Below the pieces are notes generated by a model, which was not told the DNA's origin, did no database searches, and worked only from the letters and a program-made list of their open reading frames with translations. The translations under genes were made by a program, and so were the position numbers. From NCBI GenBank assembly GCA_012932865.1, contig SAXG01000017.1, positions 1 through 64,000 on the forward strand: DNA of 64,000 nucleotides, written 5' to 3'. The stretch is from Amylostereum areolatum (Eukaryota; Basidiomycota; Agaricomycetes; Russulales; Stereaceae). Positions within the stretch are counted from its first letter, which is position 1. Every line of letters begins with the position of its first letter. Below, one piece after another: positions 12,801 through 24,691 of this stretch.

Positions 12801-13531
12801 TGGATATGGCGCCATAATAGTAAGTCCCATCTTTCTTTTTTTCACTCGTGGTGACTAGCATCTTGCAGACGTTGACCGTGGTCCAAGCTTCGTGTTGTTC
12901 TGTTTATTCGGAACTATCTACACCGTCTATGCCACTTCCTGGGTGAGCAAGTACCAGAGATGCCCTCCTCATGTGGACTAACCCCGGCTCTCAGGATTTC
13001 CTCATGGACTGGTCGGTTTTACGGCCGCACGCGAAGCATCCGCTCTTGCGTGATGAAGTTGTGTACACCAGTCAAGTGCCAGTAAGCTTTCCCATCATCA
13101 TTGGCGCAGCCCATTGCTCATCGAAGTTCGCACGTTCGCAGCTATATTACTGTGCTATCGTGAGTGATAGCGATCCCCACCATTGCGTCGTTCTCGGCTG
13201 ATTGTGGTTTCAGCTCCTAAATCTTCTGCTCCGATTTTCATGGGCGTTCTTGTATATCCCCGCCAAGGGTCCAAGTTTCAACGTGCGCACATTTATCACC
13301 GGCATGCTGGAGATGCTGCGCCGGTGGCAATGGAACTTCTGTTCGTCATTCACCCAGGGAAAAAAGTCCGAATATTGCTCATCGCATCCTGCAGACCGTT
13401 TGGAGAACGAGCATGTCGGCAATGTCGATCAATACCGGATCACACGGGAAGTACCCTTGCCGTACTCTTTCGATGATCTCGCGCACGACTCAGATGTTGG
13501 AGATGAAGACGATGAGACCCCCCCAAGCTAA
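9817..13531 (+). CDS. SYG1: SYG1/XPR1-type SPX-EXS phosphate exporter
   Basis: An N-terminal SPX domain starts in three tiny exons: MKFAR, YLDDAL, then PEWKRAYIDYRGLKKRIT across an intron. The Lys/Arg residues of KKR and of the later helices (KLDRELDKVEQFY at 10740; GFRKALKKFEKATK at 11340) form the inositol-pyrophosphate site known from this family. A Ser/Thr/Pro-rich acidic insert at 10140-10650 separates the SPX helices. Transmembrane helices follow from about 11740 (GLALGLAIPAFAYG; ILIFIYGALLVPVLFVLLIG). The EXS domain has LPIFSRSSRWWFIRNVARLL, WLGDQFCSL, TLGNLYLVVCAYVV and a C-terminal WNFYRLENEHVGN. About 18 short introns; no frame break. XPR1 exports phosphate; yeast Syg1 was found through G-protein signalling. 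The acidic tail ends DDEDDETPPS. Confidence 0.93.
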
Positions 13532-13790
13532 TGGCGTCCCCTACGTTACCCACACATACTACGACACACCAACGACCATCTCATGCTGACAAGACTATGG
13601 CAGCCGGTTTGCAGGCCGAACTTTCGGGGACCATGACATAGACATTCTACTTAGTACCCATCCCTAGATTTTGCTGCCACAGGGCCGTCACGCGTCACCC
13701 TCACGATCAAATATATCCGATGGAAAATTACACCTCAGCGAGAGAAAATATAGTGTTGACAATAAGTACCGACGGTGGTAGCGAAGGTGA
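13532..13790. other. Convergent 3' region between SYG1 and VPS16
   Basis: About 260 bp shared 3' flank of two genes that point at each other. No gene or clear signal seen. Confidence 0.4.
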
Positions 13791-16700
13791 TCACTTCATC
13801 GTCGAAGCGATCTGCTCAAGCTCCCTCGTTATCAACGAGTTTGGGGATGCTTTCCGGAGCTGTCTGCGAGAGGAGGCGTAAGCATAGAAACCAACTATCA
13901 AGGGTGGCCACGTACTCGATTTTCGCCTTATCGCCTCGTTCCTTGCACTCCTTCCCTGCCATTCTCCACTCCCCGCATTCAACATACAAATCAACCCGTC
14001 GGGGCCCATCGCAGCGGGCGACGTACGTGACGGCTTCCTTTGGGTGACCCTTTTCCACCAAATGTCGGACGAAAGCCTCGTAGCCGATCGGACTTCGTTT
14101 CGAGCGCGAGAATGTCTCTAAACCCTCGAAATCCCGCGTTGATGTCAGGGCATGCAGCTTAAGATACCAGAATCTAGAGCAGGTCCAATCAGCGTCATGG
14201 TGGCGGCCCGTAGAGAGGACATCCATACCGCTTGTCGGGCACTTTGAAATCTGACTTGATTTTGTCGGCTTTCTTTGACATACCGTTCACAAGACATGTA
14301 CGAATGGTTTCATTCACGCTCAGTCCAAAGAAAGAGATCTTATCGTCCGAGTCCTTCTCTAGCTGCTGCTGGAAAGCAAGCAGGCGTCCGTATTCATCCA
14401 TTGCCTGAGGATGGAAAGTTTAACGTGACGCGCACAGAACTGTAGTGTTATCACCTTTGCCTCAAATGTCCTTTCTTTGTCTTCAGAGAAGAACTTCTGC
14501 GCCGCCTTTATCGAAGATACCTTGGCACTAGGGTCCTAAAGACAGAACTGCATCAGCTGAGGGTAGGGGATGAGGTCTAGGACACCCACATCCATACGGC
14601 TTGCTTCATCCAACAGAAGAACAGCGGACTCCACTCGCCGGTCATCCGAATAAAAGAAGTCTCGAAGCATCTCCCTGTTCTGCTCACGGGCATAGACTTG
14701 CAGAAGCTTGCTCGCTGGAGCCAACCTTGATCCACCATCCTCAATCAGCTTGAAGAAGGAGCCAAGCGGGAGGCGATTATAGAGCTGTAGCAAAACATGA
14801 TACACTAGAAGTAGCGGGGTGGGGGTAAGCAAATATACCAGTAATTTCATATAAAACATTCCCACCAAGGTCAGTGTCACCGCTATCAACGGCCTTCTGC
14901 AGGGCAATCCGGTCTTCCCTCATAGCCAATAGAAGAGGAACTTGGTCAGATGGCCGCGGTTCATGATCAAGAAGCTTGCATCCCAGTTAGCGTATGGAAG
15001 AGAAGATGACAAACTTATTGTCTACTCACCATAGTGGCGAGACCCGTTCGACCGACTTCCCATGCCTTCTTAGCGATATCTGCATAGCTCACACCACCCC
15101 CGCCCAACGTCTCAAACTTTTCCACTATACTTTGTGCGACATCCTCGTCAGCACCGAGCTCGGCATCCTTGCCCGATCCGGTTGTCGTCGCTTTCGCTTT
15201 GAGGATCTTCGCGGTGGCCCAATGCTTCAACACGCCATCCGGAGGTTGATTGAGATAGGAAGATACCCGAAGCGCAAGCAGGTGAAGGTTGCGAGATGTA
15301 AGTCGGGACACAAGATGGGTTGGTGAAAGGTAATGATATCTATAGATGAATGAGTATTGGTCTACCAGCCAGGCTGTTATACGCACTGTGAGTATGTAAT
15401 TGGGATCCCGATTTCATAGAACCGCACTGCGTTGAGCACCTTCAGGGCCTTCCCCATATTGATGAAATCCGTTGGATTGTATAAGGTCCAAAAATCCTTT
15501 CCCGAAGTTCGCCGCCTAAAAATAATGAGAAGCCGCGTGGGCGTAAAGAAGGGAGCGCACATTGAGTAACTTTCGCTGCCATGTTGGTTCCCACTCGTGG
15601 CCTGCGGCGTCGATAACTTCATCTACAGCGGCCGCAAGGTCGGGTCGTATACTCCGGATGTTTTCGTCCGCCTTTGGTGAACGACGGTTGAAGTTTTCCC
15701 AGGCATCGAACAATATAGCAGAAGGCGACGTTGATCCCGGTCGAAAAACCGATACCGAGGAGGCTGCACGGATTGAGTATAAGGTGGGGGTGTAGGCACA
15801 ATGAGGTACTTACGGGGAACTTTCTGAATGAAGTCACATGAATCCGGACCATGAACTCGTACACCATCAACCTCAGTGATAGCAAAAGTAGGTCCGGTAT
15901 AAAAGTATCTGAAAGACTCAGAAAGGGAACGAGGAATAGCATGTAAATGACTCACGACAATGTGTCTCCAAACGGGCCAACAACAAGTACAAGCGCGCTC
16001 CAAGTGACCAATATGGCATCGTTGCCACACCATTCCACTTGTCGAACATCACCCTCGGCACCCAAAACCTTGTTGGTATCGAACTCGGCCAAATTCCTCT
16101 GGAAGTCCGTAGAGACGACCCATAGCATACCAGAGAAGGTACGAAGAGCAAGCGACTTTCCGTTTGGCGATGCCACCATATGTGTAAATGGCCCACGCGA
16201 CAGCCGTTGGTCGACAGTCTCCAGGTTGTCCACGGTTAATATGCTCGACTCCACGGACAGTAAGACTTCGGTATGTCGAGATATTGTGAGATCGGGAGGA
16301 ATGATTGTCCAAGAATAAGGAGGCTCCGAGAGTCCTGGTTATCTATCAGAAGATATAAAAGGTGAGAGGGAGATGGTGCCCCACCTGGGTTGGCCAAAGC
16401 CATGGCTCGACCGCCTCCCCAACCTCGTACTTCCAATAACTGCAGAGACCCCGTCAGCGCCACCAGACCTGCTTCATGAATTTTTGCATCCACGATGCCG
16501 ACTTCAGCAGCATCCCCCCCGAGGGAATATTGCTCGTAGTCGCCTTGAAGGTCATATAGGCGATAAACACCCTCCTCGTTCAGTACGACCAGTCTTTCGC
16601 CACCAGTCCATCCAAATCGAATGATCTTTGCTTGGTCCCACTATCGTAAATACAGAAACCCTCAATTAGAATGCGAGACAATGAAACTTGAAGAGCGACA

Positions 16701-17009
16701 CGCACTCCAAACAAGAGAAGTCCTGTTCCGGCCGGCGAGTACACCTGAATCTGAGACTTGGCGAATATCGGCGTCGGTCGACCCACTGCAATAAGCTTTG
16801 TGTTGTCCCTCATAACCGCTTCAAACTTATTATAAGCGTACTCCAGACGCACGAAGACGCGCACCTATCGGACCCCCGTAACGGCACCCAGACACGATAC
16901 ATTCGTCAAAATCCGGCAGCTTGCCATCGAGCGTGTAGAGCTGTTGTCGCCGGTAGAAGACATTGCTGTCTTGCATGGCCTGCCATAGCGACGTGGGATG
17001 ATCAGACAT
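13791..17009 (-). CDS. VPS16: VPS16, core subunit of the HOPS/CORVET tethering complexes
   Basis: The start is ATG at 17009, giving MSDHPTSLWQAMQDSNVFYR, a typical Vps16 N-terminus. The first half is the Vps16_N beta-propeller-like part, with blocks such as GGERLVVLNEEG near 16590 and GKSLALRTFSGMLWVVS near 16120. The second half is an alpha-solenoid: GKALKVLNAVRFYEIGIPIT near 15430, RLPLGSFFKLIEDGGSRLAP near 14740, and a C-terminal stretch with SPIGYEAFVRHLVEKGHP near 14070. The last exon ends ITRELEQIASTMK, reached by an intron that splits a Glu codon at about 13909. About a dozen introns; the reading is continuous. Vps16 pairs with Vps33 and acts in fusion of late endosomes and vacuoles. 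Near-complete length (about 850 residues expected) and no missing block. Confidence 0.92.
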
Positions 17010-17422
17010 GCCCGAGAGTTCGAGGAGACCTGGAGGAGACGGAGGACCACGAAGTTAAGTAAGTACTTAGAGGAGATGTGACGGTAGGGGGATAGCGATG
17101 GTCGCCACGATCAGGTGCTCAATATGATGAATCACGTGAAAAGCAGCGCGGCGCGTCCCAAAGTAAATGCATTCGTCGACAGCAAACGACAGATAGCGAG
17201 TAAGTACAGTATAGATACAAGTGGCGTATGGTGCTAGATATACAGCTGTGAAGTCCTAAGCAATCCTATGAACAGAAACATGCAAAAATGCTGTAGCCAA
17301 AGTGAACGTAATGGTGATTGAAAAATATAATGATAGTCGAAGTTATCGAAAGGGGTGGCGAGCTGCTTCAAATCGAGCGAATGAGGAATCGTATGCAATC
17401 GTGAGGGTATCTTTATACATGA
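17010..17422. other. Upstream region of VPS16
   Basis: About 410 bp between the VPS16 start and the 3' end of the arrestin gene. AT-rich patches but no supported gene. Confidence 0.4.
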
Positions 17423-19054
17423 TCAATAAATGCGAACAGGTACCCTTGCTCTCTGCTCATCTTGGCCAAAGAGAACGGATACCTCGAGATAATACTGGCG
17501 CGCAATGTCATGAGATCGTGTGACAATAATGAAAGCACCGGGAAACTCACCTTGATGGAAATTCCCGCATAATCGAGGCCAGGAAACATGCTTCTGTTCA
17601 GTTGCATCTTTCCCCTATATAGACCATCGGGAAGAGACGCTTGCGCCTCTATTGAAGAGTGTCCCCTCGAATCCGTCTGGGGTTTAGGCCTTTTGGGAAA
17701 CCCGATGGAGACACTGGTCTGTAAGAGACGCGTATCCTGCACGATAACAGGAAGCTCGGGGAGAGGCTTGCTTTGTTTCGTTGTCGCCAGCTCACGCAGG
17801 CTTTTATAAGACCGAGATCGCAGGAGTATAGGAGGCGCGCTACGGGGTCCCCTTTTCATAAGTCGATTACGACTACAATGAAAACTGGACGGAGGCGTGG
17901 AGGTGGAATCCGAATCGCTAGGAGAGCTGGGGGGACTGGTGACGGATGACGAAAGACTGTTTGTCAACGAGTTTCGTCGAGACTGAGAGGAATCGAGGGT
18001 GACGGCGCGCAAGAGAGACACGGTAATTGTTGCGTCGCTCGCGATCTCTCTCGCTAATGTTCGAGACCTCGGTGTGGTAGCGAATACAACAAAGAAAGGG
18101 ATGGAGGAAAAGCGAGGGAAAATGGAAGGCGTCGGGATGGTAACCTGAGGGATAATTAATGAGGACGGTGTCCGTCTGTCGAGATTCTAACTAAACATAC
18201 CGCACACTGGAAGGGCACAGGACGTTCTGCACGAAGAGGGATTTCCAGCCATGAGCTATGTTCAACAGCAAGGCCATCGAAAGATAGGAAATCCGAGTCC
18301 GGTTGGAACAATATGGGAATTTCGAGCCTGTTGAATACATAAGTGTGCGTAAAGGGAACAAGCGGGAGGGCATACTCGTCACGTTCACCCCCTTCGTCCT
18401 GTGGCTCCCACGCAACCACCAGAAGGTATGATACTTCCACACGCTCCACCGAAGCCTGCCCTCGGACACCGCCATCGAGAAGGTTCGAAGAAGAGAACGT
18501 GGGAGGAAGATCTTCCCCCGTCAAGGCCTTTTGTGGAAGTGGTAAGTTGAATGCAAAAATGCGATTGTTGCTTGCGTCGAGGGAGTGTGAGCTTGTCCTT
18601 CGCTTGAGCCCGGACTTGACAGAGGAAAGAGACAACGATTCGCCCTTTCGGAGGGTAGCCGCGGTCGCGGCGAACGCGTCCTTGATCGTCGAGAGCGGGT
18701 TAACGCTGTCGACCACCGGAGAAAGGATCGCTGAGTCCGAAAAGAAGACGTGACGGTGCGCGGCGTTCGAGGAGGACGAGGATGCTCCTTGCACAACTTT
18801 TGCACTTGCTGACTGGTATAGAAAACTGCCCTCCACCTGTACGGATCATGTCATGAGCGGAATTGAACGACCAGAGATACGTGCACACTCACAGAGACCG
18901 TGATGTGACCCGCCGTGGACCTGACTGAAGGACTGAGCGTGATCGTTCCACCAATGTCGTCGTGGTCTCCGTAGATGGGAAGGGGTTGGTTGGCAGCGGC
19001 GTAAGCAGAGGTGCGCGACATCTTGACAGACGCGCTATAGACATTGACCTCCAT
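17423..19054 (-). CDS. Arrestin-like protein
   Basis: Begins MEVNVYSASVKMSR at ATG 19054. After about 30 residues comes the arrestin N-fold pattern DDIGGTITLSPSVRSTAGH followed by ITVSVEGSFLYQ across an intron (18840-18900), which is the usual beta-strand pair. The middle has VSYLLVVAWEP and LPLVPFTHTYVFN, further arrestin strands, then FQCAV at an exon end near 18200. The second exon block (18020-17550) is a Ser/Pro-rich spacer with TPPSSFHCSRNRL, then a C-fold with LNRSMFPGLDYAGISIK. The last exon reads YYLEVSVLFGQDEQRARVPV and ends IY-stop at 17423. No PPxY ubiquitin-ligase motif is obvious, so I do not call it a yeast ART homologue with certainty. The role is likely in membrane protein or signalling adaptor function. 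The frame is continuous. Confidence 0.7.
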
Positions 19055-20214
19055 TGTCCGCGAGCTGTGGAATCAGTCAGCGCCGACACAACCTGAAGGG
19101 GGGGGTACGCACCGAAACGCAGACGTGTGCGGGTAATGTGGCTGGACTACGTCGACTGGTCTGACTGGTTTGAGAGAGAAGATAGATTGAGGCCTGTTGA
19201 GCTCTGAGAGAGAGGCCGTCCGCACGCGAGGACGAGGAGGCATGGAGGATGAGATCTTGAGAGGGGGTAGAGAGAAGAGAAAAGAGAAGGACGAGGCAAG
19301 GGCAGCCGAAGGGAATTGTAAGGGAGGGTGGTATAGGGCCAGAGGGGGAGACTAGACAAGAAGGGCCTGAAGGGAGGCTCAGGGCGTTTATAAAGGGAGA
19401 CGCGCGCGCGTACCGAATCACCGATACCGGCAGTTTGGAGTCGGTCGGTCGAAGGAGAAGCAGATCTCTCCGACTCAGTCCCCCCAATTGGCTTCAAGGG
19501 CCCGCAAGGGACGCCGTTCTGGTTCAGATCCTGGCCCATCGCAGTGGGCTGTGCGACTTACCGCTTTGCCGTTGCGTCGCGCCGCCATCGAGTAGCTCGT
19601 GGGGCTCGATCTTCTGGAACTGGAAGGCGGAACGAGCGGAGAGAAGAGCAGAGTTGCCCGCTTAGAAGTCGGATTGAAAGGAAGAATGTGCGCCTAGGTG
19701 CGCACAGTTGTTCCGGCTCCGGGATCGTCCTGCCTGTGCCAGCTTGAGCCAGCCGCGCCAGGCCGTGCCGCCTCGACCAGAATTTACAAATTGCCGTTCC
19801 CGCCCTTAAAACACACATGCCCCGCGGACAAGCTGTCAAAACATCGTCGTATGCCAACGGTCACAGTCTGCGATGTACATATTCCGATCAAACCAGCATG
19901 GTCGGCGATGATAGGAGGCCCTCACGTCCCTTCGACATATTTCGACCCGGGATAGTGGTAGAGATCTACGCGTACGCTTCGCAGAATCGCGGTGGGTCTT
20001 TTGACCTTCTTGATCCTGATAGGATCAACCAGTTAGAAAAATGTTAGAAACCGCCAGGCTCCGTTTCCAAGGTGATGTGGGGGCCAGCCCAAGTATACCG
20101 TGACGTGTGCAAACTTCGAATTTTGACGACTGCTCACTCTACGGAGTTAATTGCTCATATCCGAGGATATAGAGGCATCCTCAAGCGTTGTATCGCTCTA
20201 GTCAAGCTCTAGTA
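19055..20214. other. Arrestin gene 5' region and uncertain sequence
   Basis: From 19055 to about 19540 the minus strand is CT-rich, as in many fungal promoters and leaders, with a TATAAA-like site near 19388. A forward frame at 19817-20047 (76 codons) has no family or supporting introns and I do not call it. Confidence 0.35.
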
Positions 20215-21459
20215 TCACCCCTGCGTGGGGCCGGGCGCGGCCTTTATTGTGTCGACATTTGAGGGTGACATAGGACATGGCGCATCGGGAATGCGGGAAC
20301 CCGAATAGTTAGGGTTTTCAGTCTGAACAGAATTGGTGAACATGACGACATGCAGCTCAAACATGGGCTGCATAAAGACAGCGACCTCTGTCGTTTCTCG
20401 ATATATCATGTGGCTGCCGTGAGAGCGTAAATGATACAGATGCTTCACCGCCCTGTCAGATGAGGATGGAACGTGGTCCACAGTCGGTACCGGTTGATAT
20501 GTATGCCACGAGGATTTAGGGACGCACTGGGACCGAGGTGACCACGTACCGCTTTGCCTTTCCAATTGAATCCAGGGGCTTTCGTACCCTCACTGAACGA
20601 CAGGCCGCTTTCGGACGTCGATTGAATCATGAGCGCGGGTGGCGGAAACTCGAGCTGCAGTAGGTAAGGCGATGACATCGTCGCACACAGGAAGACAAAT
20701 TGGGGAATTACCCACAGATCAATTGTGGTGTGCATACCAGTATCATCGTCGAGGTGGTGACCGTGGGCATCAAAAAGCTTGAACCTCGTACGGCATAATG
20801 CATAAGGATCCGAGTGCCAACACTCCACCTGCCGTCGCAGGTAGGACTTAGTAGTGCTCCCCACATATGGGACACCGGGAGATTCTTCATCTCTAGTGAT
20901 CCTCCACAGCTACACAAGGCGTTCAGTACTACGCGATAAGATATAGATGGAGGATACTCACATGCTCGGACGATGTACTCGAGTAGATGTTCAGCAACTT
21001 CGGCTCTTGTGCCGCCATAAATCCCTTTACTTTGATGAAACTTTGTGCTAGGAATATGACTCAGATGATTTAGAAGACTGCGTGTCTGAACTTGAGCAGT
21101 ATGATCGCCGACGACTACTTGACTCACATAACCCACCAGAAATATTGCGACGACGGTCGGGGATCCATTCCGAACTCTCTGGAAGGCCTGGCGAAGACAG
21201 TGGTCGACCAGTCGTCCGTCCCATGGCTAGGGGACACGGTGCCTAGCTCCATAATTGGGGTATATTGTCCTACTGAGGTTCCACCGCGGAATTACGCGAC
21301 TTCGAGCGCTACCTGGGTTGCGAAGTCAGGAGGCCCGTGCAAATTTGACGGAACATAACAGGAAGCGAACTGCGTGAAATACTTAATGTACTGGTCGCCG
21401 CTAATGATTCGCGTACCCATATCCTGAGTAAAGCAGGACCTGTGAAGACGAAGGGTCAT
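20215..21459 (-). CDS. Uncharacterised multi-exon gene
   Basis: I do not recognise the family. Coding sense is good in successive minus-strand segments: about 21459-21320 (ISGDQYIKYFTQFASCYVP); about 21235-21135, a DDWSTT-containing exon ending SQYFWWVI; about 21085-20955 (GIYGGTRAEVAEHLLEYIVR); about 20905-20725 (LWRITRDEESPG, then YALCRTRFKLFDAHGHHLDDD); about 20655-20565 (EFPPPALMIQ); and about 20460-20215, ending APGPTQG-stop. Introns with GT/AG ends of 45-100 nt separate most segments. Two joins (near 21270 and 20920) do not keep the phase cleanly, so either an exon is missed or a base is lost. The ATG at 21459 is a guess. No signal peptide, transmembrane helix or catalytic motif stands out. 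Confidence 0.4.
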
Positions 21460-21757
21460 GTCACCTGCATCAAACTTGTAATCAAAACTATGCCTTAGCC
21501 ACCCGCTTTCTCAAGCGTCGTCTTCCTTCATTCATCCCCGCCTGAATCAGCCTGCATCCACCTCACGCATCGCGTCTACCTCGGGATGGTGAAAGAGGCA
21601 CATTGACGAGGAGAGCGGGGCTCGGAGACCTATCATCGAGGCGCAAGCTTCCGGTGGGAAGTGTGGTCATCGATCGCCAATCAGTGAGCATGGAAGGGTG
21701 AAGGTAGATTGAGCGGCAGAGAAGTTTTGAGCACGGGGTCATCGCCGGAGACAATTA
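21460..21757. other. Stretch without supported gene
   Basis: About 300 bp between the uncharacterised gene and a weak ORF. Nothing I can support. Confidence 0.35.
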
Positions 21758-22199
21758 CTAAGTCTTCGAGTCAACGTTAACCTTGGAGTACGTACTTATT
21801 TCCCATCGCGGGCAGGTCGTCCATTCCCCGTCGTATGCGAGCCCGACACATTGGCAAAGGCAATCGTCTGGCTCCCCGAATTGACGCTGCTTAAAGCTAC
21901 ACGGTGGCATTCCAGCGTGAGCCAGGCAACAAAATACAAAAGGAAGACCAAACCAGCATGCAGGGATTCCCACGAGACCGTTCCTGCTATAAAACTTGGT
22001 TAGCGTAGGGTGACAAATCAGAAGTCTTTCACGTAGGTACTGGAAGGAGAAAAGAATGGCGTCGACACAATGGAAGAAGGCAAGAAAGTAACCTGAATGC
22101 GCCGCGCAAAGTACCGTGCAGTCACCTCCCCACAAATTTCGTGTTGCATTTGTGTTGCATTCCCGCCAGGCTGAAGCAATGCCGAGGAAGCTAAGCATG
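21758..22199 (-). CDS. Possible small cysteine-rich protein
   Basis: One open minus-strand frame of about 147 codons from ATG 22199 (MLSFLGIASAWREC) to 21758. It carries about 13 Cys, including PACWFGLPFVFCCLAHAG and DDCLCQCVGLAYDGEWTTC. The two hydrophobic stretches could be membrane segments. Part of the middle could instead be an intron (a GT...AG pair would remove the central hydrophobic block). No family recognised, no supporting neighbour, and the frame is short enough to be chance. Listed as a candidate only. Confidence 0.22.
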
Positions 22200-22431
22200 T
22201 TCCTCACAAAGAGCTGTCAATCGGTGATTGAAGATGCTTTTGTCCATCTAAGAAAGTCATGCGATGTAATGGAAAGAGTGGGACGGTATGCATGAATGAC
22301 TATACGGCGAATGCGATGAGATGCTGAAACGTGCCAGAAGAAGTCTACCACCCACTGTATATAGATATTGTGAGATTAGAAGAGTGTATGGAATCTTCAA
22401 CCGTGCCACGACCGTCCTTGTAACACTTTGG

Positions 22432-24194
22432 TTACGTCCTCCGTCTGAATAGACCTAGCGAATGTTGACCACCACAGGACGCGTTCATCGCGGCCCAAGA
22501 ACCTCCCTCCCTCCGAACGACAACCGTCGGAACTTGCGCCTTGCCAACATCGCCCACGCCCACCTCGCCCTGGGACCCCTCTCCCCACGCATACATCGCT
22601 CCGTCCTCAGTGACGGCAGCATTGAACCTTGTCCCAGCCGAGACATGCACGACAGGGTCATCGTCATGATCATCCGGAAAGGGGACGCGCACTGGTTCCG
22701 CGACGTAGCTGTCGTCTTCGCGATCCTGAAAAGCGGGATGGTCGTCCGGCAATCCGAGCTGGAAGCTGTCTGACCGTCCGCACGCGAAGACGCGCCCATC
22801 TGACGTCAAAAAGAGTGTGTGGAGGTCGCCACCCGAAATCTCGATAACACGAGCACCGTCTAGCTTGTCTGGGCCAAGGGCCAACACACGACGCGGGGTT
22901 TGCACGATAGAGTCGGTGTCCGAGGACTGGATGCCTGTACCCGTCTGGCCAGCGCTATTTAGCCCCCACCCCCAAACACCCCCTTCCTCGTCAACGGCAA
23001 ACGAATGTAGATTTCCAGCGCCCACGATGACTGCCTTGCGGAGACGATTCCCGAGGATGACACGCTCGGGTACAGTCCCGTGAATTTTACGACGTTCCAG
23101 GATTTTGCGTCCGAGTTGTCCCTGTTCGCCAGCACCCCAACTGTAGATAAGACCTTGGGCAGTGAGGACGAGAAGGTGATTGTTCCCGGTTGCGACAGAA
23201 ACACACTGTTCACCGTCTAGGACGGCTTGAGGAAGGAACTGGTGTTGGAGGCCGCTAGCGAAGCCAAGGGAACCTTCGTTGGCCTGTCGCACAGACTGAG
23301 TTACGAGCGTGGGGAAACAATGAAGTCAACTCACGCGGAACGAGCCCCAGACACGAAGCTGACCCTCTGTGCTGATAGAGGCGGAAATGCTGTCGCCCGC
23401 AGCAATTCTTACAGCTTTGTAATTTTCATCGACCAGAGTTTGAAGAGGATGAGGAACAGAAGTGAGAACATCGACATCCAAGACCTTTCCGGGGGTTTCT
23501 GGATCGGGTACATCCTTGGTCACTCTTCCGAGAGCAGCGTCGTCGTTGACACCGCATGACCATATCTGCTGGCATGTCAGAACATACTTCGACTGAAGGG
23601 CGAGAGCAGCAGGCGGAGCTTGAGACGCACCGTTCCGTTTTCGTCGATGAAAAGTGAATGCAGACCTCCGGCTGCGACGTTGATGATACCAGAACCAGGG
23701 GTGGGACCAAACAGGCCCTCTCCCATCTTCTCCTCCACCCACATATTCTTCTTCGGCTTCGGGAACTCGTCGAGTAGATTGGGACCCATACCAAACTGCC
23801 CAAAGTTTCCAGTTCCCCACACGAATATTTGACCCGCCGGTTCTAGCTTAGGAGGCAGAGTCGGGATGGGAATCAAGGGTGGTTTGGCGTGTGCCATGTT
23901 GACTGGTTTCGCCTTTTTCGGAGGGGGAGACGCAGCGCGCTCGGAAGGTTTGAGTTTGGTGGATTTTCCATTGGTTTCGACGGATTTTGTGGTCGTTCCA
24001 TTGCGTGCACGCTTTGCGACAGGAGGGGGAGTGCGAGAGGACTCGGGCGATGCTGCGCGTTTTGCCCGTGTTGATGTTGGTTTGGTGGCGGCGACCTTAG
24101 CCTTCGTCGCTGTCCTGGAGCTTGCACGAATAGGGGCCTTCGCATCCCCATTGATCATAGCTTCAGGTTGCTTGGAACGACTGCGAGGCGGCAT
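22432..24194 (-). CDS. RCC1-type Ran guanine-nucleotide exchange factor (Pim1/Srm1)
   Basis: Starts MPPRSRSKQ at 24194 with a Lys/Arg/Pro/Ser-rich N-terminal tail of about 110 residues, likely a nuclear and chromatin-binding region. The seven-bladed RCC1 propeller follows, with repeats visible as GQIFVWGTGNFGQFG, NVAAGGLHSLFID, QIWSCGVNDDAALGR, GQLRVWGSFR, GLIYSWGAGEQGQLG, GNLHSFAVDEEGGVWGWG, TLFLTSDGRVFACG and AMYAWGEGSQGEVG. The last repeat ends with a Cys-Gly-Gly-Gln-His turn and the stop at 22432. Two introns: near 23580-23630, and about 39 nt at 23295-23333. RCC1 loads Ran with GTP in the nucleus and so sets import/export direction. All blades are present and the frame is unbroken. Length (about 550 residues) fits fungal members. 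Confidence 0.92.
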
Positions 24195-24691
24195 GGCGTT
24201 AGTCTGAAGGATGTGGGACGATGTGAGCGGATGTGTGAATCGAGGAAGCAAGTTTCCCTTTCCCGGTTAAGTTGAAGGAGTAAGCACTTACCTATTCACA
24301 GTGCTGATCCGAAGACTTTCTTTCCGACAAGGTCGAAAGGGGGCTGGAAGGAAAGGACAAAGCCCAACTTTGAAAACGAAGAGTTAAGGGCGAGGTAAGG
24401 GTTCGCTTTTCAAAAACATGTCAGAAAAGCCCATGCACGGATATCACGTGCACTGCGCCACAAGCGCGTCGTGGCTATCACTTCCACGCGTAACTTACTC
24501 CCTCTGGTAGAATAGCAAGACGACTACATACCACAATCCACTCGAGGGATCCAAAACAGTGCGATCAAATAGAGAGTACAGGCGCTTTCCCCCATGACTA
24601 TTGTAGGCGAGAACATGAGACGTACAGATACTTGTATCGCGAAACCAGATCGAGCAAACGTTTAGTTCAACATTGAGCAGATAGGAAAGGC
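24195..24691. other. RCC1 upstream region
   Basis: About 500 bp between the RCC1 start and the SAP18 stop. Both genes run on the minus strand. No gene supported. Confidence 0.4.

Noticed and set aside
19077..19540. 130- and 136-codon minus frames upstream of the arrestin gene
   Set aside because: CT-rich leader or promoter sequence gives long Ser/Pro/Leu frames; no family.
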